From Fundicoccus ignavus (GTDB taxonomy: Bacteria; Bacillota; Bacilli; Lactobacillales; Aerococcaceae): DNA of 64,000 nucleotides. The stretch is from assembly GCF_009659375.1 (NCBI RefSeq), contig NZ_WJQT01000013.1, forward strand, positions 1 through 64,000, in the 5' to 3' direction. Below the pieces are notes generated by a model. It did not search any database. It saw only the letters and a list, made by a program, of their open reading frames with translations, and was not told the origin of the DNA. Positions within the stretch are counted from its first letter, which is position 1. The number at the start of each line of letters is the position of its first letter. A program made the translations under genes and the position numbers. Shown one piece after another: positions 52,791 to 61,573 of the stretch.

Positions 52791-53552
52791 TTACAGTTTG
52801 CTTAGAGCTAACAAACCTGACTTAACGGCTTTATCATCGACTTGAGCGGCTAATTCTATTAACAATTGTTGATTCACATGACTGTCTGTGAGTGCTCCAA
52901 GTTCGTTTTGAATATCTTTCGCCTGATGAATCACTTTCGAAAAATTCTTATCTGTCAACGGACCAAACAAACTCGCAGCATAGCGAACTTTTTTCGCCTT
53001 CTTTCGTAACGTGTGAACTCCTTCGTAATCTTCGTGATTTAAATCAGTAAGTTGATCTTGAAGTTGCGTCATTTTAGTATTCAAACGACGTTTCGTGTAC
53101 CATGGCCAATCTTTTCTATCTTTTAATTTTAACTGGTCAGTGTTAATCGCCTCAAGAATCGCAATCATCTGCTTAAATTGCTTGCGACTCGTTTTATTCA
53201 AGGTCTTCTTCATTTCACGACGGCGTAGCGTATGCAGATAAGCGAACGTCTCATAGTAATATTTCGTCAATTTGTCTTCTTTTACAGCAGACTCCGCACA
53301 CCAATCAAGCAATACATCCAATTCACGCAAAGGTCCTAGTAAAGCTGCCGATTCTCTCAACTGCTGATTGTAGCTTTCATAAACATCCGCATCCATACTC
53401 TTTTTTAAGAAATTTAATAAAGCTCGCATTGTTCGTAAACTAACACGCAATGCATGCGCATGACTCGCTTCAAAAGGATTATTCAGATAATGACGATAAT
53501 TCTCTTCAATTACCGTTACCTGAGCCTGCAAAGCTTGCTTAATTTTATCCAT
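52791..53552 (-). CDS. CHAD-domain protein
   Basis: The 253-residue all-helical, strongly basic protein carries the CHAD hallmarks: conserved His and Arg/Lys patches in HALRVSLRTMRALLNFLKK, LLGPLRELDVLLDW and VHTLRKKAKKVRYAASLF. CHAD domains bind inorganic polyphosphate. No CYTH triphosphatase gene, the usual partner, lies adjacent. It is upstream of the SRAP gene with a 12-base gap and probably cotranscribed. Confidence 0.88.
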   Translation of the reverse strand: MDKIKQALQAQVTVIEENYRHYLNNPFEASHAHALRVSLRTMRALLNFLKKSMDADVYESYNQQLRESAALLGPLRELDVLLDWCAESAVKEDKLTKYYYETFAYLHTLRRREMKKTLNKTSRKQFKQMIAILEAINTDQLKLKDRKDWPWYTKRRLNTKMTQLQDQLTDLNHEDYEGVHTLRKKAKKVRYAASLFGPLTDKNFSKVIHQAKDIQNELGALTDSHVNQQLLIELAAQVDDKAVKSGLLALSKL

Positions 53553-53639
53553 TTAGTTCACCTCTTTCTTTGCCTCTATTATATCAGCTAACTGATTTTT
53601 CTAAAAACAATAAATTAATTCCATACAAAATATTAACCA

Positions 53640-53790
53640 CTATCTTAATGCTTAGAAAAAAGTCGAACACCAAAACTTGGTCTGACTTTCAATAAAGCAA
53701 GCGAATTAGTCAGAACCTAGCCGTTTGAGATGGAAAAGACGAACTGAGGTGAGGCTTTGAAAGCGACCTCCGCATTGGTAAACCCGCCCC
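53640..53790 (+). repeat. Family A copy 11a, 5'-truncated
   Basis: It begins within the central hairpin (GGTCTGACT.. AGTCAGAACC) and carries GCCGTTTG, the AAAGACG arm and the 3' outer strand GGTAAACCCGCCC. The matching 5' outer strand and P2 partner are lost. Confidence 0.75.
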
Positions 53791-53802
53791 ACAATCCAAA
53801 CA

Positions 53803-53980
53803 AGCGGAGCTCACTGGGCGGGTTTACCTATAGCGGTAGTTAGGACAAACGGCGCAGCTTGGTCTGACTTTGAGCATAGCGAATTAGTCAGAACCTAGCC
53901 GTTTGAGATGGAAAAGACGAACTGAGGTGAGGCTTTGAAAGCGACCTCCACATTGGTAAACCCGCCCAGTGAGCGTAGCG
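53803..53980 (+). repeat. Family A copy 11b with 20-bp perfect outer stem
   Basis: GCTCACTGGGCGGGTTTACC (53809-53828) pairs without mismatch with 53955-53974. P2 is CAAACGGC (53846-53853) with GCCGTTTG (53898-53905). The central hairpin is GGTCTGACT / AGTCAGAACC. These stems differ from other copies on both strands. Confidence 0.9.
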
Positions 53981-53982
53981 AT

Positions 53983-54010
53983 AAAAAAAGCCTGCCGAAG
54001 CAGACCTTGT
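53983..54010 (-). terminator. Terminator of the GIY-YIG-like gene
   Basis: The stem GTCTGC / GCAGGC around a TTCG tetraloop is followed by TTTTTTT on the minus strand, overlapping the stop region. Confidence 0.8.
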
Positions 54011-54811
54011 TTAAGTAATTTTTCGCGATTTAACATTGAATATCGGCGCATAATAATTCACCATCGCCTCGGCTAATTCGAGTCGACCGAAAGTAACCGG
54101 CATTGTGACTACCAAACAATCCATTAGATAATGATTGACCGCATACTCTTCAGCACGATCTAAATACAAACCGTAAGGTGAAGTTTCTGTAGTCTGAGTT
54201 TTTAATGTAAAACCAAGCTCGTTGCGTGCAATCATTTGTCTAAAAGTGGATTGAGAAGTATTGTTCGAATGATCATTTAAGGCAGTCAAAAGATTCGCTG
54301 CATGATCGATATAAATCGGTTGATTCCCTTGAAATATGATATAAACCCCAGCTACTGAGTCTGCTTGTCGCATTGTCCATTCACAAGGTCGCATACTTTT
54401 CATATTTTGATGCGCTTGCGTCAGTAAAGCTAAAGAGTCTGCTTGCAAAGTTTCCCACTTTGCCATTTCATTTTCCGTAACTTGTATCATTTTCTTATCA
54501 GGTGAATTTAATTCTTCTAACTCTTTGCGCCCTAAGTCATTATATGCAACTTGAACATGCATCCCTGCCTCTTTATTCGATAGCATTTCCCCAGTATTGT
54601 TTGGAGAAGCTTCTTTCATCAGACGCTTCACACGCTTACGCACGTTATTCGATTCACCAAGAAAGACATCTTGCGAGTCTAACGATACTAAAAAATTACC
54701 CGTTCTCTTCTCAAAACTTTTATAATTTGTATAATGAGGACTCGACCCTAAAGCCTGTCTACCACACAATAAGCATTGATTTGCATTGGCTTGTAACTCA
54801 GTCCAGCGCAT
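54011..54811 (-). CDS. Degenerate GIY-YIG-like protein
   Basis: The 266-residue protein starts at ATG 54811 (GAGGAG upstream). A CxxC pair (CLLCGR, residues 13-16) precedes a first GIY-YIG-like half, FLVSLDSQDVFLGESNNVRKRVKRL. A second half reads GVYIIFQGNQPIYIDHAANLLTAL, with the late acidic residues in LELAEAMVNYYAPIFN (Glu245, Glu248). The second half keeps GVYII and the C-terminal Glu but has Asp for the second Gly of YIG and lacks the catalytic Arg. The first half has the Arg-rich strand but no clear GIY. It may be a structural derivative of GIY-YIG nucleases. Family assignment is tentative. Confidence 0.5.
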   Translation of the reverse strand: MRWTELQANANQCLLCGRQALGSSPHYTNYKSFEKRTGNFLVSLDSQDVFLGESNNVRKRVKRLMKEASPNNTGEMLSNKEAGMHVQVAYNDLGRKELEELNSPDKKMIQVTENEMAKWETLQADSLALLTQAHQNMKSMRPCEWTMRQADSVAGVYIIFQGNQPIYIDHAANLLTALNDHSNNTSQSTFRQMIARNELGFTLKTQTTETSPYGLYLDRAEEYAVNHYLMDCLVVTMPVTFGRLELAEAMVNYYAPIFNVKSRKIT

Positions 54812-54874
54812 ATCAATTCTCCTCTCCATTTTATCTTCGTTCAATAGTTTACCGCAAATTTTCCCTATAAACAA

Positions 54875-55262
54875 ACCCTAGCCTATGCGATTTCCACTTT
54901 GTGAACTAAATATCTCCATAAAAAGTCTCGGAAAAAGTTTGAGGCCTCCCCCCTATACAATAATACCCATAATCAAGTGGGTCATGCTAACCAACGCGAT
55001 ATCAAAAAGGGAGGCTTGTATAATCGTCGTGAACGTCTGAGAACGACACCGCCCTGGTTTCTTGCGAGAAAACTATTTACTGTGCAAGTATGGTTTGATT
55101 TAGCCAAAGGGATTGAACTTTTGACTAGAAAGAATTTAATCTAGTCGAAGGTCTGCGAGTATCGACTTGAACAAGGGCTAATCTAGTACCTAGGTAAAAC
55201 TTCATCGTTAGCTCTCGCTTAAAGCATGGTAAATGAAATCTAAACTTATAAACGCTTATCTT
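54875..55262. repeat. Gene-free stretch with one reversed family D unit and a C-like hairpin
   Basis: The stretch holds an inverted GCCTCCC / GGGAGGC pair (54944-55016) and a GTCGTG..AACGACAC hairpin like the family C start (55025-55050). It also holds a family D unit in minus orientation (about 55137-55172, CTAGTCGAAGGTCTGCGAG). No gene is seen. Confidence 0.5.
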
Positions 55263-55295
55263 ACGAAAAAAGAGGGCAATCGCCATCTTTTAATC
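55262..55295 (-). terminator. Terminator of the 55306-55716 gene
   Basis: The stem AAGATGGCGA / GCCCTCTT type around TT is followed by TTTTTTC on the minus strand. Confidence 0.65.
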
Positions 55296-55305
55296 GTAAT
55301 AAATT

Positions 55306-55716
55306 TTAATTCAGTTTCGCAAAAGCTACCAAATTCCCCTGGTCACAAGATTGAAAACCATGCTTTTCATAAAAGTGTCTGACATCTTGTGCTTCCTCAG
55401 TTAACAGTACCTTTTGGCGTACCTTAACGTATTTATGCAAAATTCTTTGCATTAATTGGGTCGCAATCCCTTTGTCTTGATAAGCGTTTAACACTAGTAT
55501 GTCTTGTACATAAACAATAGTTAAACCATCTCCAACAATTCTTATTAGCCCAATTAACTTGTCTTCATCCCAAGCAGACACAACATCTAGTGAATTTGAT
55601 ACAGCTTGTTTTAGCACAGATAAATCTTGCGTATACGCAAGCCATCCAACATCGTTATATAAATTTTCCAACTGAGCAACATCTATATTTTTCGTATTAC
55701 TAAAGTTTAATTCCAT
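55306..55716 (-). CDS. GNAT acetyltransferase
   Basis: The 136-residue compact GNAT protein has VQDILVLNAYQDKGIATQLMQRIL with the acetyl-CoA loop and AQDVRHFYEKHGFQSCD at the C-terminal motif. The length fits the small YjdJ/PanZ-like group. The substrate is unknown. AGGAGG lies six bases before the ATG. It is monocistronic. Confidence 0.87.
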   Translation of the reverse strand: MELNFSNTKNIDVAQLENLYNDVGWLAYTQDLSVLKQAVSNSLDVVSAWDEDKLIGLIRIVGDGLTIVYVQDILVLNAYQDKGIATQLMQRILHKYVKVRQKVLLTEEAQDVRHFYEKHGFQSCDQGNLVAFAKLN

Positions 55717-55959
55717 TTTTTCCTCCTCAAAATAATTATTTTGAAGTTTTATTCCACAATTTGTCCACTGTCTAATGTCTCCTTTAAATTCATATTCATA
55801 ATATAGTTCGTTTATTTAAGTTCGTTTATTTAAGTACCTTTCTATGCATCATTGAATTCCACTTTATCAAATTTTTGACCTTTGTCAAAGTTTTCAGCCA
55901 TCAATTTTCAATAAAATAATTTTCAACAGGCTTAAAACTCTTACATCCAGCTAAATATC

Positions 55960-56147
55960 TGACACTATCGCGAAGCTCATGTGTTGATGGCCAATAGCGG
56001 TATTAAGGGCAATTGGCGCAGCTTGAGCTGACTTTGAGCGCAGCGAATTAGACAGCGCCTAGCCAATTGAGCCGGAAAAGACGAACGACCTTTTCGGCTT
56101 TAAAGGCGACCTCCGCCAGGGCAAAGCAACACATGAGCGCAGCGTAC
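55960..56147 (+). repeat. Family A copy 12a
   Basis: Outer stem CTCATGTGTTG (55976-55986) with CAACACATGAG (56127-56137). P2 CAATTGGC (56010-56017) with GCCAATTG (56062-56069). The fourth arm is also changed (AAAGACG..CTTTTCGGCTTT). Confidence 0.9.
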
Positions 56148-56149
56148 TG

Positions 56150-56343
56150 TCTTGAATCCCAGCGAAGCGCATGTGTTGATTGCCAATAGCGGTATTAAGG
56201 GCAATTGGCGCAGCTTGAGCTGATTTTGAGCGAAGCGAATTAGACAGCGCCTAGCCAATTGAGCCGGAAAAGACGAACGACCTTTTCGGCTTTAAAGGCG
56301 ACCTCCGCCAGGGCAAAGCAACACATGAGCGCAGCGTACTATA
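56150..56343 (+). repeat. Family A copy 12b (tandem of 12a)
   Basis: It differs from 12a at a few positions. The outer stem is GCGCATGTGTTG with CAACACATGAGCGC (two-base bulge). The tandem fills the gap before the aldo/keto reductase terminator; 55717-55960 has no gene. Confidence 0.9.
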
Positions 56344-56375
56344 AAAAAGAGACGCTAATCATAGCGCCTACTTCA
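56342..56375 (-). terminator. Terminator of the 58221-56385 operon
   Basis: The stem GGCGCTA / TAGCGTC around TGAT is followed by TCTTTTTT on the minus strand. Confidence 0.8.
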
Positions 56376-56384
56376 TTCATTATA

Positions 56385-57206
56385 TTAGAAGAATACGTCC
56401 CCTTGCCATTGCCAGTTATCCAGAACTGTCAGATCTTCTTCACTTAATTTGAAATCAAAAATCTCAAAGTTTTCTTGAATACGAGCAGCTGAAACTGACT
56501 TCGTCAAAGGAATATAGCCTTTATCAATACTATAACGTAATAAGACTTGCGCGATAGATTTACTGTATTTGTCTGCTAAAGCTACTAAACTGCTATCCTC
56601 TAACATTTGCGGAAGTGGTGATAAAGGTGACCAAGCTTCCAAAGCCATACCAGCTTCTCGACTCATCGCTACAGTTTCAGTTTGTAATACACCAGGATGC
56701 AAGCGAATTTGGTTCACAACTGGCTTGATTTCACAGTGAGGTAACAAGTTTTCTAAGTGTTCAACTTTGAAGTTACTCAAACCAATTGAACGTACTTTAC
56801 CCGCTTTATAAGCTGTTTCAAGCGCACGCCAAGTTTGAATATTTGATTCACGCCAATCCTCTTCATGCCCTTGAACAACTGGCCAGTGGATTAACATTAA
56901 ATCTAAATAATCCGTTCCTAAAGCTTCTAAAGAAGCGTCAATGGATTGTAGGGCATCTTCATATGCATGATTATTGTTATTAATTTTACTTGTTAAGAAA
57001 ATTTCTTCGCGTGGCACACCACTTAGTCGCATACCTTCTCCGACCAAAGCTTCATTGCCATACATTTGAGCTGTATCAATATGACGGTAACCTGCTGCTA
57101 AGGCAGCTACTACGCCATCCACACACTCTTTTGGATCTGTATTACGCCATGTTCCATAACCTAGAACGGGTATCTCTTTGCCATCAATTAATTGGATAGA
57201 ATTCAT
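56385..57206 (-). CDS. Aldo/keto reductase
   Basis: The 273-residue enzyme has HIDTAQMYGNE (Asp, Tyr), the Lys in TSKINNNNHAYE and the His in LMLIHWPVVQGHEEDW. The cofactor end is LTKSVSAARIQENFEIF. Start ATG 57206 follows GGAGTG; the in-frame GTG 57218 overlaps the site. It starts four bases after the quinone oxidoreductase stop, so the two form an operon. A role in carbonyl detoxification is plausible but not shown. Confidence 0.9.
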   Translation of the reverse strand: MNSIQLIDGKEIPVLGYGTWRNTDPKECVDGVVAALAAGYRHIDTAQMYGNEALVGEGMRLSGVPREEIFLTSKINNNNHAYEDALQSIDASLEALGTDYLDLMLIHWPVVQGHEEDWRESNIQTWRALETAYKAGKVRSIGLSNFKVEHLENLLPHCEIKPVVNQIRLHPGVLQTETVAMSREAGMALEAWSPLSPLPQMLEDSSLVALADKYSKSIAQVLLRYSIDKGYIPLTKSVSAARIQENFEIFDFKLSEEDLTVLDNWQWQGDVFF

Positions 57207-57210
57207 ATAG

Positions 57211-58221
57211 TTAAACACTCCTGTTTGTTAATAGTATTTTGCCGGTATTTAAATTGTCTTTCATACGCTGTTGTGCTGCTTCGGCTTCCGATAAGTCAAA
57301 CACTTGGTCCACTACGGGACGTAATTGTCCGTCAGTAAAAGCTTGCCCGAAACGTGCCAAAAATTCATGCGACAGACGTGCTTTGTACTCAGCCGTACGC
57401 GGTGTTAAGAGCGTACCAGTCAGCGTCACAAATTTTTTCATCAGATCAAATAATTGCACTTCCGGTACAAGTGAACCGCCTAGGGCTCCAATCAATAGCC
57501 AACGTCCTTCGACCGCAATACTCTCGAGGTTACGTGACCAGTAACTTGCTCCAACGAAATCCATGATGATGTCCGCCCCACGACCGTCAGTCACTTCCAG
57601 CACACGTTCCGCAAAGTTTTCTTCTTTATAGTTAATCAGTACATCAGCACCTAAGCTCTGGCAGAATGTTAATTTTTCCTGTGAGCCAGCCGTCACAATG
57701 ACAGTCGTATTCGGAACTTGCTTCACCAATTGAATGGCTGCCGTTCCGACACCACTCGCGCCCGCATGAATAAGTACCGTCTGCCCTTCTGATAACTGAC
57801 CATGCCAGAATAAATTCTGATATGCCGTCAAGAAAACTTCTGGTATAGCAGCCGCATCGGTGAAATCTAAACCTTCAGGAATATGCATTGCACGTGAAGC
57901 TGGCATCGCAGCATACTCAGCATAACCGCCACCATCGACTAAGCCCATCACATGATCACCGACACTAAAATCTGTCACGGCGTCACCAATTTGCACAACT
58001 ACCCCTGAAATTTCCACGCCTAATTCCACTCGTTCAACTTCAGTGGGAAGCGGTTCATCCGCATAACCCGCCTGACGATGACGTGTCATTAAATCCGTTC
58101 GATTAACTCCGGATGCCATCACTTCAATCAATAAATCACTCGACTCCAAATGAGGCGCTGGAACGTCTTGATATTCCAACCAATTCCCCGTCTCTGTCTG
58201 TTTCACAATGATTCCCTTCAT
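57211..58221 (-). CDS. NAD(P)H:quinone oxidoreductase family protein (TP53I3/zeta-crystallin type)
   Basis: The 336-residue zinc-free medium-chain reductase has SGVNRTDLMTRHRQAGY, VELGVEISGVV and the nucleotide loop LIHAGASGVGTAAIQLVKQ. It ends with AEAAQQRMKDNLNTGKILL. Start ATG 58221 has GGAGGAG six bases upstream; the frame extends ten codons further without a site. It reduces quinones or enones by single-electron or hydride transfer in characterised members. It is cotranscribed with an aldo/keto reductase. Confidence 0.9.
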   Translation of the reverse strand: MKGIIVKQTETGNWLEYQDVPAPHLESSDLLIEVMASGVNRTDLMTRHRQAGYADEPLPTEVERVELGVEISGVVVQIGDAVTDFSVGDHVMGLVDGGGYAEYAAMPASRAMHIPEGLDFTDAAAIPEVFLTAYQNLFWHGQLSEGQTVLIHAGASGVGTAAIQLVKQVPNTTVIVTAGSQEKLTFCQSLGADVLINYKEENFAERVLEVTDGRGADIIMDFVGASYWSRNLESIAVEGRWLLIGALGGSLVPEVQLFDLMKKFVTLTGTLLTPRTAEYKARLSHEFLARFGQAFTDGQLRPVVDQVFDLSEAEAAQQRMKDNLNTGKILLTNRSV

Positions 58222-58359
58222 TGAAAATCTCCTCCCATCGTTTTGCGTCAATATCTATTATACACCACTAATGGCAAAATACTTCACTCAACGCTTCCGA
58301 AAAAGCGTATAATATAAGTGCAGTAAGTTAATAGATGAAAAATCAGAATGGAGTTGTGA

Positions 58360-59190
58360 ATGATGGATTTAAAAGCAGTAGAATTTGATTTTATTGTTAA
58401 TAATGTAAAACAAACAAAAGCAGTATATGAACAACTTTTCCCGTTGGAAATTATCGAGGAAACTCATTTTCCAGTCGGTAACAATGAACTAGTATTCAAC
58501 CTATTTGGCAGTCGTTTTCACTTACTAGACGCTAATGCAGATTATGGCTTAGCCGCACCTGAACCAGATGAAAGTTTCCCTTTCTGGTTTAATGTGCAAG
58601 TAAATAATGTTGACGAAATCTGGTCCCAAGTCTTAGCGAATAATGGACGTGTTCTACAAGAACCGACGACGCGTGAAGGCGATACGTTGGCTATGTTCCA
58701 AGATCCTGATGGCTACATTTGGCGTTTACAAAGTCTAACTGAAACAGAATTAACACCAAGCGTTGAATTGGCTTTTGTTGTGCCAGAAGTCGAAGCAGCC
58801 CTTGAGTCTTATAACGCTATCTTTGAACTTGATTCAGCAGCAATGAGCGACGATCACCAAGAAGCTAGTTTCTCTTTATTCGGTACCAACTTACGTTTAC
58901 ATGAAGAAGATGAAGCTGCAGGTTTATTAGCATTAGATGAGGATGAAAGTTTACCTTTCTGGTTCAACGTCGTCGTACCCGATTTAATGGCAGTTTGGGA
59001 GAAAGCTATCGCTGAAGATGCCCAAGTGATTCAAGCCCCTACCAAAATAGAACAAATGGGCATCACCAACGCGATGTTCTCTGATTTGGAAGGCTACGTT
59101 TGGATGTTACATCAAATTCATGAAGTGGTATCCTTTGATGAGCGCATTGAATACTTCGAGAATGAGATGGGCCTTGAAAGCGAAGATTAA
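58360..59190 (+). CDS. Two-domain VOC protein
   Basis: The 276-residue protein consists of two copies of the same VOC unit: VEFDFIVNNVKQTKAVYEQLFPL..FPFWFNVQVNNVDEIW and VELAFVVPEVEAALESYNAIFEL..LPFWFNVVVPDLMAVW. Each ends in MFQDPDGYIWRL or MFSDLEGYVWML. The single-domain protein at 50025 is a relative. The two-unit form can make one complete active site within one chain; the ligand is unknown. ATG codons at 58360 and 58363 are both possible starts. The family B array follows directly after the stop. Confidence 0.82.
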   Translation: MMDLKAVEFDFIVNNVKQTKAVYEQLFPLEIIEETHFPVGNNELVFNLFGSRFHLLDANADYGLAAPEPDESFPFWFNVQVNNVDEIWSQVLANNGRVLQEPTTREGDTLAMFQDPDGYIWRLQSLTETELTPSVELAFVVPEVEAALESYNAIFELDSAAMSDDHQEASFSLFGTNLRLHEEDEAAGLLALDEDESLPFWFNVVVPDLMAVWEKAIAEDAQVIQAPTKIEQMGITNAMFSDLEGYVWMLHQIHEVVSFDERIEYFENEMGLESED

Positions 59191-59217
59191 TTTCGGAGAG
59201 TGATTGTGTGATAGTGT

Positions 59218-59832
59218 TCGAATCATGTTCCACTTCTCGAAACTGAGACACGATTACAAGCATATCGTGCTCCACTTCTCGAAACTGAGACACGACTCAA
59301 TAACTATCGTGCTCCACTTCTTGAAACTGAGACATGATTTCATGATTTTCAGGTCGAATCATGTTCCACTTTTCGAAACTGGGACATGACTCAATGCCTA
59401 TCGTGCTTCAGTTCTCGAAACTGGAACATGATTACAAGCCTATCGTGCTCCACTTTTTCAAACTGAGACATGACTCAATTCCTATTGTGTTCCAGTTCTT
59501 GAAACTGAGACATGATTTCATGATTTTCAGTTCGAATCATGTTCCACTTTTCGAAACTGGGACATGACTCAATGCCTATCGTGCTTCAGTTCTCGAAACT
59601 GGAACATGATTACAAGCCTATCGTGCTCCACTTTTCGAAGCTGGGACACGACTCAATACCTATCGTGCTCCACTTCTTGAAACTGAGACATGATTTCATG
59701 ATTTTCAGGTCGAATCATGTTCGACTTTTCGAAACTGAGACATGACTCAATGCCTATCGTGCTTCAGTTCTCGAAACTGGAACATGATTACAAGCCTATC
59801 GTGCTCCACTTTTTCAAACTGGAACATGATTA
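59218..59832. repeat. Family B hairpin array with 178-bp higher-order repeat
   Basis: About 14 units of 34 nt each begin ATCRTGYTYCA and end ..ACAYGAT and are separated by 8-17 nt. The stem of a unit such as ATCGTGCTTCAGTT with AACTGGAACATGAT is nearly perfect around CTCGA. Groups of four units repeat at exactly 178 bp. The array lies between the VOC gene and a terminator at 59888, so it may be the 3' UTR of that gene. Confidence 0.88.
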
Positions 59833-59887
59833 TGTAGCTAACCCTTTCCACCGAAAAGAGCATAAAATCACTACCCTATCAGAATCA

Positions 59888-59926
59888 CCATACGCTTGAA
59901 GCGCTAACTTCAGGCGTTTTTTGGGT
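59888..59926 (+). terminator. Terminator after the family B array
   Basis: The stem ACGCTTGAAG / CTTCAGGCGT is followed by TTTTTTGGG; it closes the VOC gene plus array transcript. Confidence 0.8.
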
Positions 59927-60015
59927 GGTTGGCATTATAAAGTATTCTGAAAGGCGATTTAAATGTGGGGATTTTGATGTAAATTATGTTAAGATATTCT
60001 AAAGGGGGATTGCTT

Positions 60016-60588
60016 GTGAATGATTTAAAAAAGGCACCAATTAAGAAATCAGATTGGTTAGCTATACCAAATATATTATCGCTAGTGAGAATTATGTTGA
60101 TTCCAGTTTTTATTTATATTTACTTTAACAACGAGCTTTCCTACAATCATCTGTGGGCCGCTGCGATTGTGCTGCTTTCGGGCGCGACGGACTCCTTGGA
60201 TGGAATTATTGCGCGTCGCTTCAACATGATTACTGATTTAGGAAAATTATTAGATCCTTTTGCGGATAAATTGACGCAATTGGCCATTATTATTTGCTTA
60301 ATTTACACTTGGCCAGGCATGTTAATCGTGGTTAGCGTGTTCGTCATTAAAGAGTTAACGTTACTTGCTTGCTCGATTTTATTATTCCGCAACGGCAAAG
60401 TCATGGACGGCGCTCTATGGTACGGTAAAGTTTCGACACTTGTCTTTTACGCCTGCGCCTTAATCTTGGTCGCTTTTCCAACCATGAACCAAATCTTAGC
60501 CAATACTTTAATGAGCGTAACCGCAATCAGTTTGCTTTTGGCCTTCGTTCTTTATACCCGTTGGTTTGTCATCCAATTAAGAAAATAA
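60016..60588 (+). CDS. pgsA: CDP-diacylglycerol-glycerol-3-phosphate 3-phosphatidyltransferase
   Basis: The 190-residue membrane enzyme makes phosphatidylglycerophosphate. The CDP-alcohol phosphatidyltransferase motif is complete: DSLDGIIARRFNMITDLG then KLLDPFADK. It has about five membrane spans. I start at GTG 60016, seven bases after AAAGGGGG; upstream in-frame codons lack a site. The first 25 residues (KKAPIKKSDW) are a short cytosolic lead. It is monocistronic with its own terminator. Confidence 0.93.
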   Translation: MNDLKKAPIKKSDWLAIPNILSLVRIMLIPVFIYIYFNNELSYNHLWAAAIVLLSGATDSLDGIIARRFNMITDLGKLLDPFADKLTQLAIIICLIYTWPGMLIVVSVFVIKELTLLACSILLFRNGKVMDGALWYGKVSTLVFYACALILVAFPTMNQILANTLMSVTAISLLLAFVLYTRWFVIQLRK

Positions 60589-60616
60589 TACCTTTCCAAA
60601 ATACGACCTTCAATCG

Positions 60617-60663
60617 ATTAAATGAGAAACCATTCTTTGCGGATGGTTTCTTTTTATTTTTTG
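60617..60663 (+). terminator. Terminator of pgsA
   Basis: The stem GAGAAACCAT / ATGGTTTCTT-type pairing around TCTTTGCGG is followed by TTTTATTTTTT. Confidence 0.88.
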
Positions 60664-60764
60664 TTAAGGCTTCTCTAAATGAACTTTCCATGATATGATT
60701 AAGAAAACGCATACAATGTTGTTGCGTTCCTTTTATGTTCATATTTTGATAAGGAGTGAGTAAA

Positions 60765-61466
60765 ATGTCGAAACGTGGATTATTAGACTTATTATTGTTA
60801 CCGTTACTGCTCATGCTTGTCTTCAATCAACCACTTACTCTATTCGCTCAATCATCCGATGATACTGATTCGCTCAACTTACAAATAGCTGACCTCACAC
60901 AACTTGTTGAAGATTTGACAATACAAATTAATGATCTAGAAACTCGTGTAGCAGAGCTTGAAGAAGCAGCTCCGATAGTTACTACTGCTCAGATTGATGA
61001 CAGCATTGGTAAACGTAGTAATCCTGTGCCATTTGGTGATAGTTTTACCTTTGAATTTACGGAGTACGGTAGCAGTGGTCCTTTTGATGTCACAGCATCA
61101 CTCTCAATCTTAAGCGTAATCCGTGGACAAGAGGCACTTGATATTATTAGCGCCGACGACGCTTATGCAGATGAGCTCCCAAGTGAATTTGAATGGGCCA
61201 TTGTCGAAATGCAACTTAACTACTTATCGGGTAGTGAAGATGACCCTTACTCAACTTACCTTTACCCTACGGTCTTTGATATCAGTGGTAAAGAAATTGC
61301 CCAAAACTATTATGCTTATACCAACCTAGTTGAGTTCAATTATACACGACTCTTCCCAGGCGCGAGCCATACAGGCTACGTCACTTTAGTCGTCCCTCAA
61401 GGTGAAGAAGCCTTCAACCTAGTTATTAACGCAGGCAACGACACTATCTTCTTTGCCACTGAATAA
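60765..61466 (+). CDS. Secreted protein with coiled coil and DUF4352-like beta domain
   Basis: The 233-residue protein starts at ATG 60765 (AAGGAGTG upstream). The signal peptide is very leucine-rich, with cleavage expected LFA before Gln29. Residues about 38-66 form a short heptad coiled coil (LNLQIADLTQLVEDLTIQI). The rest (75-233) is beta-rich and resembles the telokin-like DUF4352 fold (VTTAQIDDSIGKRSNPVPFG, VPQGEEAFNLVI). There is no anchor motif. The function of this class is unknown; coiled-coil trimers are common. Confidence 0.75.
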   Translation: MSKRGLLDLLLLPLLLMLVFNQPLTLFAQSSDDTDSLNLQIADLTQLVEDLTIQINDLETRVAELEEAAPIVTTAQIDDSIGKRSNPVPFGDSFTFEFTEYGSSGPFDVTASLSILSVIRGQEALDIISADDAYADELPSEFEWAIVEMQLNYLSGSEDDPYSTYLYPTVFDISGKEIAQNYYAYTNLVEFNYTRLFPGASHTGYVTLVVPQGEEAFNLVINAGNDTIFFATE

Positions 61467-61477
61467 GCCCCTTTACA

Positions 61478-61514
61478 CAGACGTCAGCTTTCACTAGCTG
61501 ACGTTTATTTTGTT
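61478..61514 (+). terminator. Terminator of the secreted coiled-coil protein gene
   Basis: The perfect stem ACGTCAGCT / AGCTGACGT is followed by TTATTTTG. Confidence 0.88.
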
Positions 61515-61573
61515 GCACGCCAATGTGATTGCTTACAGTATGACTAGGAAGCAGGTTGTGTGAACAGAAATAA

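Noticed and set aside
59204-59899. Four overlapping open frames encoding repeated peptides (HFSKLRHDS type)
   Set aside because: They come from the family B array. The 178-bp period is not a multiple of three, so the frame changes with every block, and similar frames exist on both strands of the other arrays.
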